Assembly (NCBI GenBank): GCA_041687475.1
Contig: JAWLBW010000069.1
Location: 1 to 17,026 of the forward strand
Reading direction: 5' to 3'
Length of the DNA: 17,026 nucleotides
Source: JAWLBW01 sp041687475
Lineage (GTDB): Bacteria > J088 > JAWLBW01
The notes under the pieces were generated by a model. The model did no database searches, had not been told where the DNA came from, and saw only the letters and a program-made list of their open reading frames with translations. Positions 7,559-13,909 of this stretch are shown piece after piece. Position 1 is the stretch's first letter. Each line of letters begins with the position of its first letter. Both the position numbers and the translations under genes were made by a program.

Positions 7559-8739
7559 AGCGGTACGTTGTGGGCTTTGCGTTGACCGGCGCGCTCGGAT
7601 TGGGCGTCGCTCTTGCTTCGGCTCAGGATCAGGACGGCAATCTTCGGCTGGCGCCGCAGACCCGGGTCTATGTCATTCAGCGCGGCGATACGCTGTGGGA
7701 TATTTCGGCCGACAAGCTGAACAGCCCCTGGTACTGGCCGCGTATCTGGCGCATCAATCCCGAGGTCGTGAATCCGCATCTGATTTACCCCGGTCAGGAA
7801 TTGCGCCTGCCCGGCGCCGGCGACGAAGCGGTTGCCGTGGGTACCCAGCCGCCGCCCTCCGGCGAGCAGCCGGCGGCAGAGCCGGTGCCCGAACCCGCCA
7901 TCGAAGAAGTGCCTGCCGGCACGGTGGTGCAGCCCACCCGGGAAACGCCTGCCGCTACTGAAGAGTCCGACGACGACATCATTGCCGTTCAGGAACAGTT
8001 GCCCGACTTCGAGCCTGAATCGCGCCTGACCACGGCCATCATTCCCACGCCGCGCACGGAACGTTTCGTGGTGCGTGTGGGCAGCGAGGGCTTCATCGCG
8101 AGTGAAAAGGTGCGGGCGGCCGGCGCCATCGTGGGCTCGCACAGCGAGAAGCTGCTGTACGGCCAGAACGACATCGTCTTCATCAGCCTGGGCGCAGGCT
8201 CGGGTGTCGAACCGGGGCAGCGCTTCACCGTCTTCAACACCCTTGAGCAGGTCGAGCACCCGGTAACGGGCGCTCCCGTCGGTCACCGAACGGTGCAGCT
8301 CGGCATTCTCGAGGTCACTTCGGTGCAGGATGACGTTGCCACCGCGGTTATTCTCGAGAGCTACGATGCCATCGACAAGGGGGCGCTGCTGCAGCCCTTC
8401 GAGCCCTATGAGAAGCGAATCACGCCGCAGCCCGGCCCCGACGACCTGAGTGGTTACGTGCTTACCCCGGCCGAAAATCTTACGATTGCCGGCGAGCACC
8501 AGCTCGTTTACATCGACCAGGGCAGCGGCAGCGTTTCGGTCGGTCAGTCGTTCCGCATCTTCCGTCCGATGGGCGATGAGCAGGACCCGTTGACCGGCAA
8601 GATGCTGCGCCTTCCGCCGAAACTGATCGGCGCGGCCATTGTGGTCGATGTGCAGCCGCAGACGGCCACCGCCCTTGTCTGGGATTCGAAGGATTTCATC
8701 GTGGCGGGCGATTCCATCGGTTCTCTGCAGGGCCGGTGA
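7555..8739 (+). CDS. Secreted LysM-domain protein with a duplicated C-terminal module
   Basis: 394 residues. Residues 1-23 are a Sec signal peptide with a likely cleavage after ALASA. Residues ~37-86 form a LysM domain (VYVIQRGDTLWDISADKL...WPRIWRINPEVVNPHLIYPGQELRLPG), a fold that binds peptidoglycan GlcNAc. A Pro/Glu-rich linker (~90-160) follows. The C-terminal part holds two copies of one beta-rich module at about 179-280 and 300-390: NDIVFISLG...PGQRFTVF...HPVTG aligns with HQLVYIDQG...VGQSFRIF...DPLTG, and both copies end in a DKGALLQ/AGDSIGS-like segment. The start overlaps the previous stop (ATGA), so translation is probably coupled. LysM genes of this type commonly precede dprA and topA; a strong terminator separates them here. 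The biochemical role of the C-terminal module is unknown to me. Confidence 0.88.
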   Translation: MKRYVVGFALTGALGLGVALASAQDQDGNLRLAPQTRVYVIQRGDTLWDISADKLNSPWYWPRIWRINPEVVNPHLIYPGQELRLPGAGDEAVAVGTQPPPSGEQPAAEPVPEPAIEEVPAGTVVQPTRETPAATEESDDDIIAVQEQLPDFEPESRLTTAIIPTPRTERFVVRVGSEGFIASEKVRAAGAIVGSHSEKLLYGQNDIVFISLGAGSGVEPGQRFTVFNTLEQVEHPVTGAPVGHRTVQLGILEVTSVQDDVATAVILESYDAIDKGALLQPFEPYEKRITPQPGPDDLSGYVLTPAENLTIAGEHQLVYIDQGSGSVSVGQSFRIFRPMGDEQDPLTGKMLRLPPKLIGAAIVVDVQPQTATALVWDSKDFIVAGDSIGSLQGR

Positions 8740-8760
8740 GTACGGCCTGAAGTGCTTTCC

Positions 8761-8795
8761 GGGCGCGAGGCTTTTGCTTCGCGCCCTTCTTTTTT
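8761..8795 (+). terminator. Rho-independent terminator after the LysM gene
   Basis: An 11-bp stem at 8761-8771 and 8776-8786 (GGGCGCGAGGC with GCTTCGCGCCC, one G-U pair) closes a TTTT tetraloop and runs straight into TTCTTTTTT. Shape, stability and T-run are all typical. It separates the CpoB-like/LysM operon from dprA-topA. Confidence 0.92.
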
Positions 8796-8797
8796 GT

Positions 8798-8825
8798 TTG
8801 CTTCGCCTGAGACTCGGGTTATAGT
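8798..8825 (+). promoter_or_regulatory. Candidate sigma70 promoter for dprA-topA
   Basis: TTGCTT at 8798-8803, a 16-base spacer and TATAGT at 8820-8825 give a good -10 and a weak -35 directly after the LysM terminator. Transcription would begin near 8831-8833, leaving dprA almost leaderless. The position, between a terminator and a gene start, strengthens the call. Confidence 0.55.
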
Positions 8826-8842
8826 GGAATCCGGTGCGGCGA

Positions 8843-9937
8843 ATGCAGGAGAACTGGCCTACGATTGGAGATGCCGAGTTACGGCTTGCACGGATTGCCG
8901 GCCTTGGGGCGGTGGGCGTATCGCGCCTGTGCCGCCGGTTCTCTTCGGCCGACGCGTTTTTTGCCGCGGGGCGCGCGGGGTGGCGCGAGGCCGGGCTGCC
9001 CGAGCGGTTGTTTCCCGCGGTCGAAAGCGCCGAGACATTTGATGTCGCGCCGCTGCGGCGTCGTCTCGAGCGAGCACGGTGTTGGGCGGTCAGCCTCTTT
9101 GACGAGAAGTACCCCCGGCTCTTGCGCGAGATTCACGATCCGCCGCCGCTGCTGTTCGGAAACGGGCGCACCGAGGCGCTTGGCATGGAAGCCGTTGCCA
9201 TTGTCGGGTCTCGACGGCCCACGCCGTACGGTCGCGAGCACGCGAGCCGGTTGGCCCGCGGTTTTGCCGAAGCCGGGCTGGCCGTGGTGAGCGGGTTGGC
9301 CATGGGTATCGACGCCATTGCCCATGCGGCTGCAAGTGAGGACGGTGTGTCGGTGGCGGTGCTGGGCTCGGGGGTGGCGTCGGTGTACCCGCGCGAGAAC
9401 GGCGAGCTCGCGGCACGGCTGTGCCGCAGCGGCGCCGTGATCAGCGAGTTCGATCCGTTCGCCAGGGCCGAGAGGGGGTTCTTTCCCCGACGCAATCGCG
9501 TCATCAGCGGCCTGGTGCGTGCGGTCATCATTGTCGAGGCCCGCCTCGAGAGCGGGTCGCTCATTACGGCGCGGCAGGCTCTTGAGCAGGGGCGAGAGGT
9601 GTTCGTGGTGCCCGGCCCGCCCGGAGAAACGAATGCAGGGGGCCACAAGCTGCTTCGCGAGGGGGCCGGCTGGGCAGAAAGCGTCGAGGCGGTGCTGAGC
9701 GCGGTTGCCCCGCAGATGGAGCTCCGGCGCACGAGGCGAGACCCGGTGGTCGAGCCCGCGGTGCCTGACGAATGGCGTTCGGTATGGGACACATTGGGGG
9801 CGCAGGCGATGCACGTCGACGCTATCATTAAAAGATCGGGTTTGCGTTCTTCGGACGTTTTGGGCATCTTATTGCAGTTGGAGCTGCAAGGCCTGGTCCG
9901 ACAGCAGGCCGGTAAACTTTTCGTACGTAGTACCTGA
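8843..9937 (+). CDS. dprA: DNA-processing protein DprA (Smf)
   Basis: 364 residues from ATG 8843; an in-frame GTG at 8834 would add three residues. I prefer the ATG because the candidate promoter would start transcription at about 8832. DprA binds incoming single-stranded DNA and loads RecA during natural transformation. The N-terminal region (ELRLARIAGLGAVGVSRL, ~12-30) resembles the usual helix-hairpin-helix-like region. The extended Rossmann fold spans ~116-259: VAIVGSRRPTPYG, VVSGLAMGIDAIAH, VAVLGSGVASVYPREN, FFPRRNRVISGL, VEARLESGSLITA and GREVFVVPG. The final ~50 residues (DVLGILLQLELQGLVRQQAGKLFVR) form the winged-helix domain that only some DprA proteins carry. All landmarks are intact. 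It is followed 12 bases later by topA, a common neighbour. Confidence 0.95.
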   Translation: MQENWPTIGDAELRLARIAGLGAVGVSRLCRRFSSADAFFAAGRAGWREAGLPERLFPAVESAETFDVAPLRRRLERARCWAVSLFDEKYPRLLREIHDPPPLLFGNGRTEALGMEAVAIVGSRRPTPYGREHASRLARGFAEAGLAVVSGLAMGIDAIAHAAASEDGVSVAVLGSGVASVYPRENGELAARLCRSGAVISEFDPFARAERGFFPRRNRVISGLVRAVIIVEARLESGSLITARQALEQGREVFVVPGPPGETNAGGHKLLREGAGWAESVEAVLSAVAPQMELRRTRRDPVVEPAVPDEWRSVWDTLGAQAMHVDAIIKRSGLRSSDVLGILLQLELQGLVRQQAGKLFVRST

Positions 9938-9949
9938 TTCTGGTGGTTC

Positions 9950-12385
9950 ATGGGTAAGACTCTCGTAGTAGTCGAGTCGCCTGCCAAGGCGAAGACGATT
10001 CAGAAATATCTGGGCAAGGAATTCGATGTGCGCGCCAGCGTGGGCCACATTGTCGACCTGCCGACCAAGACCCTGGGCGTCGATGTCGACGACGGCTTCC
10101 GCCCGAACTACGAGGTCATGAAGGATAAGAAGAAGGTGGTTGCCGAGTTGAAGAAGGCAGCCGAAAAATCTTCGGCCATCGTGCTCGCCCCCGACCCCGA
10201 TCGTGAAGGTGAAGCCATTGCCTGGCACATTGCCGACCAGCTGCGCGCCGAGTCGAAGAACAAGCCGGTAACGCGCGCCCGCTTCAACGAGATTACGAAA
10301 AAGGCGATTCTCGAGGCGCTGCAGCACACCGACAAGCTCAATGAAACGCTCTACAACGCCCAGCAGGCGCGTCGAATTCTCGATCGCATCGTGGGCTATC
10401 AGATTTCGCCTCTGCTCTGGTCGAAGGTGCGTCGCGGCCTGAGCGCCGGACGCGTGCAGAGCGTGGCCGTGCGGCTCGTTGTCGAACGCGAGCGTGAGGT
10501 CGAAGCCTTCGTTCCCGAAGAGTACTGGACCATCGATGCCCGATTCGAAGGCGCAGAGCCGCCGCCGTTTCAAGCCCACCTGCTTCGTATCGACAACGAG
10601 AAGGCCAAGGTCTCCGACGGCGAGACCGCCCATCGCATCGTCGAAGATTGCAAGGCGGGCAAGTTCGAAATCAAGTCGGTCGATCGCAAGGAGCGCCAGC
10701 GCAAGCCCACGCCGCCGTTCATCACTTCGAAACTGCAGCAGGAAGCGGCCCGCAAGCTCGGCTTCACGGCCAAGCGCACGATGATGCTTGCCCAGCAGCT
10801 GTATGAAGGTATCGACGTGGGCGAAGAGGGTACGGTCGGCCTCATTACCTACATGCGTACCGACTCGACCCGGGTTTCGAACGACGCCCTGAGCGAAGTT
10901 CGGGCGTATATCGGCGAGCGCTACGGCGCCGCCTACCTGCCCGAAAAGCCCAACGCCTACAAGTCGAAGGCCAGCGCCCAGGAGGCTCACGAAGCCATAC
11001 GCCCCACGTCGATGGCGCTCACGCCCGAGAAGATCAAGGGCAACCTCGACAAGGACCAGTTGAAGCTCTACACGCTCATCTGGAACCGTTTCGTGGCTTC
11101 GCAGATGAAGCCGGCCGTTTACGACCAGACGTCGGTCGATATCGTGAACGGTCGTTACCTCTTTCGCGCGACGGGCAGCGTCATCAAGTTCAAGGGTTTC
11201 ATCGAGGTTTACCTCGAAGGCACCGACTCGCCTTCGGAAGAAGACAAGGAAGGGGTGTTGCCCCCGATGAAGGAAGGCGAAACTCCCGCCCTGCTCGAAC
11301 TGCTGCCCAACCAGCACTTCACGCAGCCGCCCCCGCGATTCACGGAAAGCACGCTGGTCAAGGAGCTCGAAGAACGCGAAATCGGGCGCCCGAGTACCTA
11401 TGCGTCGATTCTCTCGACCATTCAGGACAAGGAATACGTCGAAAAGCGCGAAGGCAAGTTCTTTCCCTCGCAGCTGGGCTTGATCGTCAACGATCTGCTG
11501 GTCGAAAATTTTCCCGATATTCTCGACCCGGCCTTTACCGCCCAGATGGAGCAGCGGCTCGACCGCATCGAAGAGGGCGAACTCGATTGGATCGGCGAGC
11601 TCAAGGACTTCTACGGTCCCTTCTCCGATACGCTGGCCAAGGCCAAGAAGAACATGCGCAACGTCAAGGCGCAGAACATCGAGACCGAGCACAAGTGCGA
11701 AAAGTGCGGCTCGACCATGGTTATCAAATGGGGCAAGCGCGGCGAGTTTCTTGCCTGCAGCGGTTACCCCGAATGCAAGAACACCATGGAGTTCAAACGT
11801 GAAGACGGCCGTATCGTTCCCATCAAGGCCACCGAAGAGGCCGAGGGGCAGGAATGCGAAAAGTGCGGTCAGCCCATGGTGCTCAAGAAGGGCCGGTTCG
11901 GCAGCTTCCTTGCCTGCAGCGGTTATCCCGAGTGCCGGAACACCAAACCGGTGGGCAACGACGGACCCCAGGAAGTGGTTCTCGGCGAGGCCGGGGGCAC
12001 GTGCGAGACATGCGGCACGAAGCTCATGATTCGCAAGGCCCGCAAGGGTAACCGGTACGTCGCCTGCGAGAACTATCCGACCTGCAAGAGCGCCCGCCCC
12101 TTCAACGTCGGCGTGCCCTGTCCGAAATGCGACGGCGAGCTCACCGAACGGGCCGGCAACCGTAAGATTTTCTACGGTTGCGGCAACTATCCCAAATGCG
12201 ATTACGTCAGCTGGGACTATCCGCTCAACGAGCCCTGCCCCGAATGCGGTCACGGCCACCTCGTGCAGAAGGAAACCAAGCGCAAGGGCAAGTTCATCAA
12301 GTGCCCCGTGAAGGAATGCACGTACGAACGTCCGGTCGAGGGCGAAGAGGCCACGGCCGAGGCCGAGAAAGCCGGCGCCGGCTGA
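9950..12385 (+). CDS. topA: DNA topoisomerase I (type IA) with five C-terminal zinc ribbons
   Basis: 811 residues. TopA relaxes negatively supercoiled DNA behind transcription and replication by single-strand passage through a 5'-phosphotyrosine bond. The TOPRIM domain opens with MGKTLVVVESPAKAKTI, with the conserved Glu at residue 9, and carries the metal-binding DPDRE motif at 82-86. The active-site Tyr is residue 301 in GLITYMRTDSTR. The RPSTYASILSTIQDKEYV segment of the core is present. Five four-cysteine zinc ribbons follow, starting near residues 583, 636, 685, 724 and 763; each has CxxC followed by a second Cys pair. Enterobacterial TopA has five C-terminal modules of which only three keep their cysteines, so this is a complete version. 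The start is ATG 9950 with GGTGG at 9942-9946. It is probably cotranscribed with dprA. No terminator is visible after it. Confidence 0.97.
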   Translation: MGKTLVVVESPAKAKTIQKYLGKEFDVRASVGHIVDLPTKTLGVDVDDGFRPNYEVMKDKKKVVAELKKAAEKSSAIVLAPDPDREGEAIAWHIADQLRAESKNKPVTRARFNEITKKAILEALQHTDKLNETLYNAQQARRILDRIVGYQISPLLWSKVRRGLSAGRVQSVAVRLVVEREREVEAFVPEEYWTIDARFEGAEPPPFQAHLLRIDNEKAKVSDGETAHRIVEDCKAGKFEIKSVDRKERQRKPTPPFITSKLQQEAARKLGFTAKRTMMLAQQLYEGIDVGEEGTVGLITYMRTDSTRVSNDALSEVRAYIGERYGAAYLPEKPNAYKSKASAQEAHEAIRPTSMALTPEKIKGNLDKDQLKLYTLIWNRFVASQMKPAVYDQTSVDIVNGRYLFRATGSVIKFKGFIEVYLEGTDSPSEEDKEGVLPPMKEGETPALLELLPNQHFTQPPPRFTESTLVKELEEREIGRPSTYASILSTIQDKEYVEKREGKFFPSQLGLIVNDLLVENFPDILDPAFTAQMEQRLDRIEEGELDWIGELKDFYGPFSDTLAKAKKNMRNVKAQNIETEHKCEKCGSTMVIKWGKRGEFLACSGYPECKNTMEFKREDGRIVPIKATEEAEGQECEKCGQPMVLKKGRFGSFLACSGYPECRNTKPVGNDGPQEVVLGEAGGTCETCGTKLMIRKARKGNRYVACENYPTCKSARPFNVGVPCPKCDGELTERAGNRKIFYGCGNYPKCDYVSWDYPLNEPCPECGHGHLVQKETKRKGKFIKCPVKECTYERPVEGEEATAEAEKAGAG

Positions 12386-12704
12386 TTGCCCGGCTCCGTG
12401 CTGCACGGGTGTACGGGGATAAGCACGTGAGAGGTTGAGATTGTCGCCGATTCTCGAGGGCCTTCCCGAATTCCTCGGGTGAGCCCAGGCATGGCTGTGC
12501 GGTAGTCAGTGGCAGGCGGGCCGGTCACGTGTGTGAGAAGAGTGTCGACCAGCCGTGTTTCTGTCGTGCCGAACTGCAAGCAAGGAAACCCGAAACCGGC
12601 CTGTGCGTGCGGCAGCCTCAGGTGCGAGTACGAACCCTCGGCGCCTCAGCGTCTCGATGTATTCTTCCGCAATCGGCAACATCCCCAAGCTTGCCCCTTA
12701 TCCC
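12386..12704. other. Convergent spacer with no confident gene
   Basis: About 320 bases between the end of topA and the end of the minus-strand transporter. I found no tRNA-like element and no hairpin with a T-run on either strand. Short inverted repeats such as CCCGA/TCGGG at 12465-12479 lack a T-run. The only frame of note is a small minus-strand one at 12506-12682, listed separately. Confidence 0.5.
12506..12682 (-). CDS. Possible small ORF, unrecognised, downstream of the transporter
   Basis: 58 codons from ATG 12682 to TGA at 12506-12508. It begins 22 bases after the transporter stop, with AAGGGG about 11 bases ahead. The first ~25 residues (MLPIAEEYIETLRRRGFVLA) look protein-like; the remainder, rich in Arg, His and Ser, does not. 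I recognise no family. It may be a chance frame in GC-rich DNA or the remnant of a decayed gene. Confidence 0.15.
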   Translation of the reverse strand: MLPIAEEYIETLRRRGFVLAPEAAARTGRFRVSLLAVRHDRNTAGRHSSHTRDRPACH

Positions 12705-13124
12705 TCACTTACGTATGGTCTGCCGGCCGTAGGCAAAGCGTACGAACACGAGCAGCACGGCCAGGGTCGGCGGCGCCAGCAGTATGCCGATAAGGCCGAA
12801 CAGCTGGCCCATGGCGAAGATGGTAAAGAGGGTAAGCACCGGCGGCAGGGCAACCTCGCGTGACATGAAGAAGGGTACGATGACATTTCCCTCGACGCCC
12901 TGCACGAACGTGTAGGCGGCAATGACCCAGATGGCCTTGGTTGTCGACTGGGAAAGGGCAATCAGGGTCGGGCCGATGAAGGCGATGACCGGCCCCAGGT
13001 AGGGAACGATATCGAGCAGGCCGGCCAGAATGCCGAAGAGCAGAAAGTATTCGATACCGAAGGCCCAGAGCAATACGGTAACCAATACGCCTACGGTCAG
13101 CATTGCCAGCGCCGCCCCCTGCAT
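12705..13124 (-). CDS. C-terminal part of AI-2E/PerM-family transporter, downstream of an in-frame stop
   Basis: 139 residues if translation restarts at ATG 13124, the codon immediately after the TAG at 13125-13127. It holds the signature half of the AI-2E family: membrane segments around AMLTVGVLVTVLLWAFGI, the LLAGLLDIVPYLGPVIAFIGP motif, VQGVEGNVIVPFFMSREV, and LFTIFAMGQLFGLIGILLAPP. It ends at TGA 12705-12707. The reading frame is the same as that of the upstream part, and together they make a normal ~350-residue protein with no missing segment. No Shine-Dalgarno is obvious before ATG 13124, so expression would depend on termination-reinitiation or readthrough. Confidence 0.7.
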   Translation of the reverse strand: MQGAALAMLTVGVLVTVLLWAFGIEYFLLFGILAGLLDIVPYLGPVIAFIGPTLIALSQSTTKAIWVIAAYTFVQGVEGNVIVPFFMSREVALPPVLTLFTIFAMGQLFGLIGILLAPPTLAVLLVFVRFAYGRQTIRK

Positions 13125-13127
13125 CTA
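13125..13127 (-). other. In-frame amber (TAG) codon splitting the transporter gene
   Basis: Read on the minus strand the codons are CAG TAG ATG CAG. From memory, family members have an LRxWLxGQ-like segment here with Trp at the stop position. A single TGG to TAG change would explain the break. The flanking frame is undisturbed. Confidence 0.85.
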
Positions 13128-13754
13128 CTGCCGCAGCGTGGTGCCCAGATCGGCAATCAGCTGCCGTACGGCTTTCTGGCGACGCAGGGGAAAAAGAGAC
13201 ACCACCCCGTCAATGTAGCGATCGGGCTCGAGGGCCAGAAACACCGCAAGGAAGAGGGTGGTAACGATGGCGCCGAGCACGTACAGAACATTGCCCAGCA
13301 GGCCCAGGCTCGATTGGAATACCCGGGTGGCGATGGCGGCAAAGTCGATACTGGCCGGGTTGAAGTCTTCGAGCCCCGGAACACGCCTGATTACCGGTTG
13401 CAGGCGCATCCACACATCGCGCACGATGTCGGGAAGCTGCGACACAAACGCGTTGAACTGCTCGGTTATCGGTTCGAGCAACAGGGCCGCGAACAGGCCG
13501 AAAAGCCCCAAGGACACCAGCACCACCAGCATCAATGCGGCCGGCCGCGGCACCCACCCCGGCAACACCCGCAGCACGGTGTCGGTAATCATGCTCCAGA
13601 AAACCGCCACGATGATACCGAGAAACGTCAGCAGCACGAGAAAGCGCAGCTCGTACACCAGAAAGAGCGCCATTCCGATGGCGACGGCCACCAGAAGCTT
13701 CAGGGCGAACCCACTGACTTCGGGGGCGGATACGGAACTCGAAGGTTCGGGCAT
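13125..13754 (-). CDS. N-terminal part of AI-2E/PerM-family transporter, truncated by TAG
   Basis: 209 residues from ATG 13754, preceded by a GAGAGAG purine run 2-3 bases upstream. The family comprises inner-membrane proteins of about 8 helices; members are known as TqsA (AI-2 export) or PerM, and several work as sodium/proton antiporters. This part contains membrane segments at about 16-36, 37-57 and 71-94. A periplasmic stretch (EPITEQFNAFVSQLPDIVRDVW... to ~150) follows, then a fourth segment (NVLYVLGAIVTTLFLAVFLALEPDRYIDGVV). It stops within RRQKAVRQLIADLGTTLRQ, the conserved loop before the second half. Alone it is unlikely to be a working transporter. The gene is divergent from the acylase gene. 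Either it is a recent pseudogene, or the stop is a sequencing error or is read through. Confidence 0.75.
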   Translation of the reverse strand: MPEPSSSVSAPEVSGFALKLLVAVAIGMALFLVYELRFLVLLTFLGIIVAVFWSMITDTVLRVLPGWVPRPAALMLVVLVSLGLFGLFAALLLEPITEQFNAFVSQLPDIVRDVWMRLQPVIRRVPGLEDFNPASIDFAAIATRVFQSSLGLLGNVLYVLGAIVTTLFLAVFLALEPDRYIDGVVSLFPLRRQKAVRQLIADLGTTLRQ

Positions 13755-13787
13755 GGCTCTCTCGGTGGGGGGAACTCTCTTCCACCC

Positions 13788-13793
13788 ATTTTA
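13788..13793 (-). promoter_or_regulatory. Candidate -10 element for the transporter gene
   Basis: On the minus strand this reads TAAAAT. It would place the transcript start near 13781 and leave a leader of about 27 bases before ATG 13754. No convincing -35 hexamer lies at the right distance, so the call is weak. Confidence 0.3.
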
Positions 13794-13806
13794 AGGTACT
13801 TCGCCA

Positions 13807-13870
13807 GGGGCCACAGCCCCCCGGTTTGCGAATTTCTCACCTCGGTAACCGGTATTCGAGACAGCGCTGT
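13807..13870. promoter_or_regulatory. Cluster of short palindromes in the divergent intergenic region
   Basis: Three symmetric elements lie between the divergent starts: GGGGC-CACA-GCCCC at 13807-13820, an imperfect palindrome CTCG-ACCGGT-CGAG at 13841-13860, and the perfect ACAGCGCTGT at 13861-13870. The last one sits just upstream of the -10 of the acylase promoter, where a repressor could block polymerase. Operator function is inference only. Confidence 0.35.
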
Positions 13871-13872
13871 TG

Positions 13873-13881
13873 TGTTACAAT
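13873..13881 (+). promoter_or_regulatory. Extended -10 promoter for the acylase gene
   Basis: TGTTACAAT holds a TGn extension followed by TACAAT at 13876-13881, five of six matches to the -10 consensus. There is no good -35, which extended -10 promoters can lack. Transcription would start near 13888. This rules against the upstream in-frame ATG at 13826. Confidence 0.6.
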
Positions 13882-13896
13882 GCCCTGCGAACGAAT

Positions 13897-13902
13897 GAGA
13901 GG
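13897..13902 (+). promoter_or_regulatory. Ribosome binding site that fixes the acylase start
   Basis: GAGAGG lies seven bases ahead of ATG 13910. With the promoter at 13873-13881 and the lipoprotein signal beginning at 13910, it selects this start over ATG 13826. Confidence 0.8.
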
Positions 13903-13909
13903 TATACCC

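Noticed and set aside
11696..12370. Repeated CxxC-containing segments as a DNA repeat array
   Set aside because: The repetition is at protein level, from the five zinc ribbons of TopA; the DNA copies are diverged.
9869..12406. 845-codon open frame antisense to topA
   Set aside because: It lies wholly opposite an unmistakable gene and has no recognisable domain. In GC-rich DNA, rare use of codons such as TTA, CTA and TCA leaves the antisense frame free of stops.
12396..12408. CCGTG/CACGG hairpin as a topA terminator
   Set aside because: The stem is only five base pairs with a three-base loop and no T-run follows.
12510..12553. GGCTGGTC/GACCGGCC inverted repeat as a terminator or small RNA on the minus strand
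   Set aside because: The loop is about 20 bases and there is no T-run; nothing else supports an RNA gene here.
13826..13909. ATG 13826 as the start of the acylase gene
   Set aside because: The extra 28 residues have no signal character, the promoter -10 lies inside them, and a good ribosome binding site plus lipoprotein signal belong to ATG 13910.
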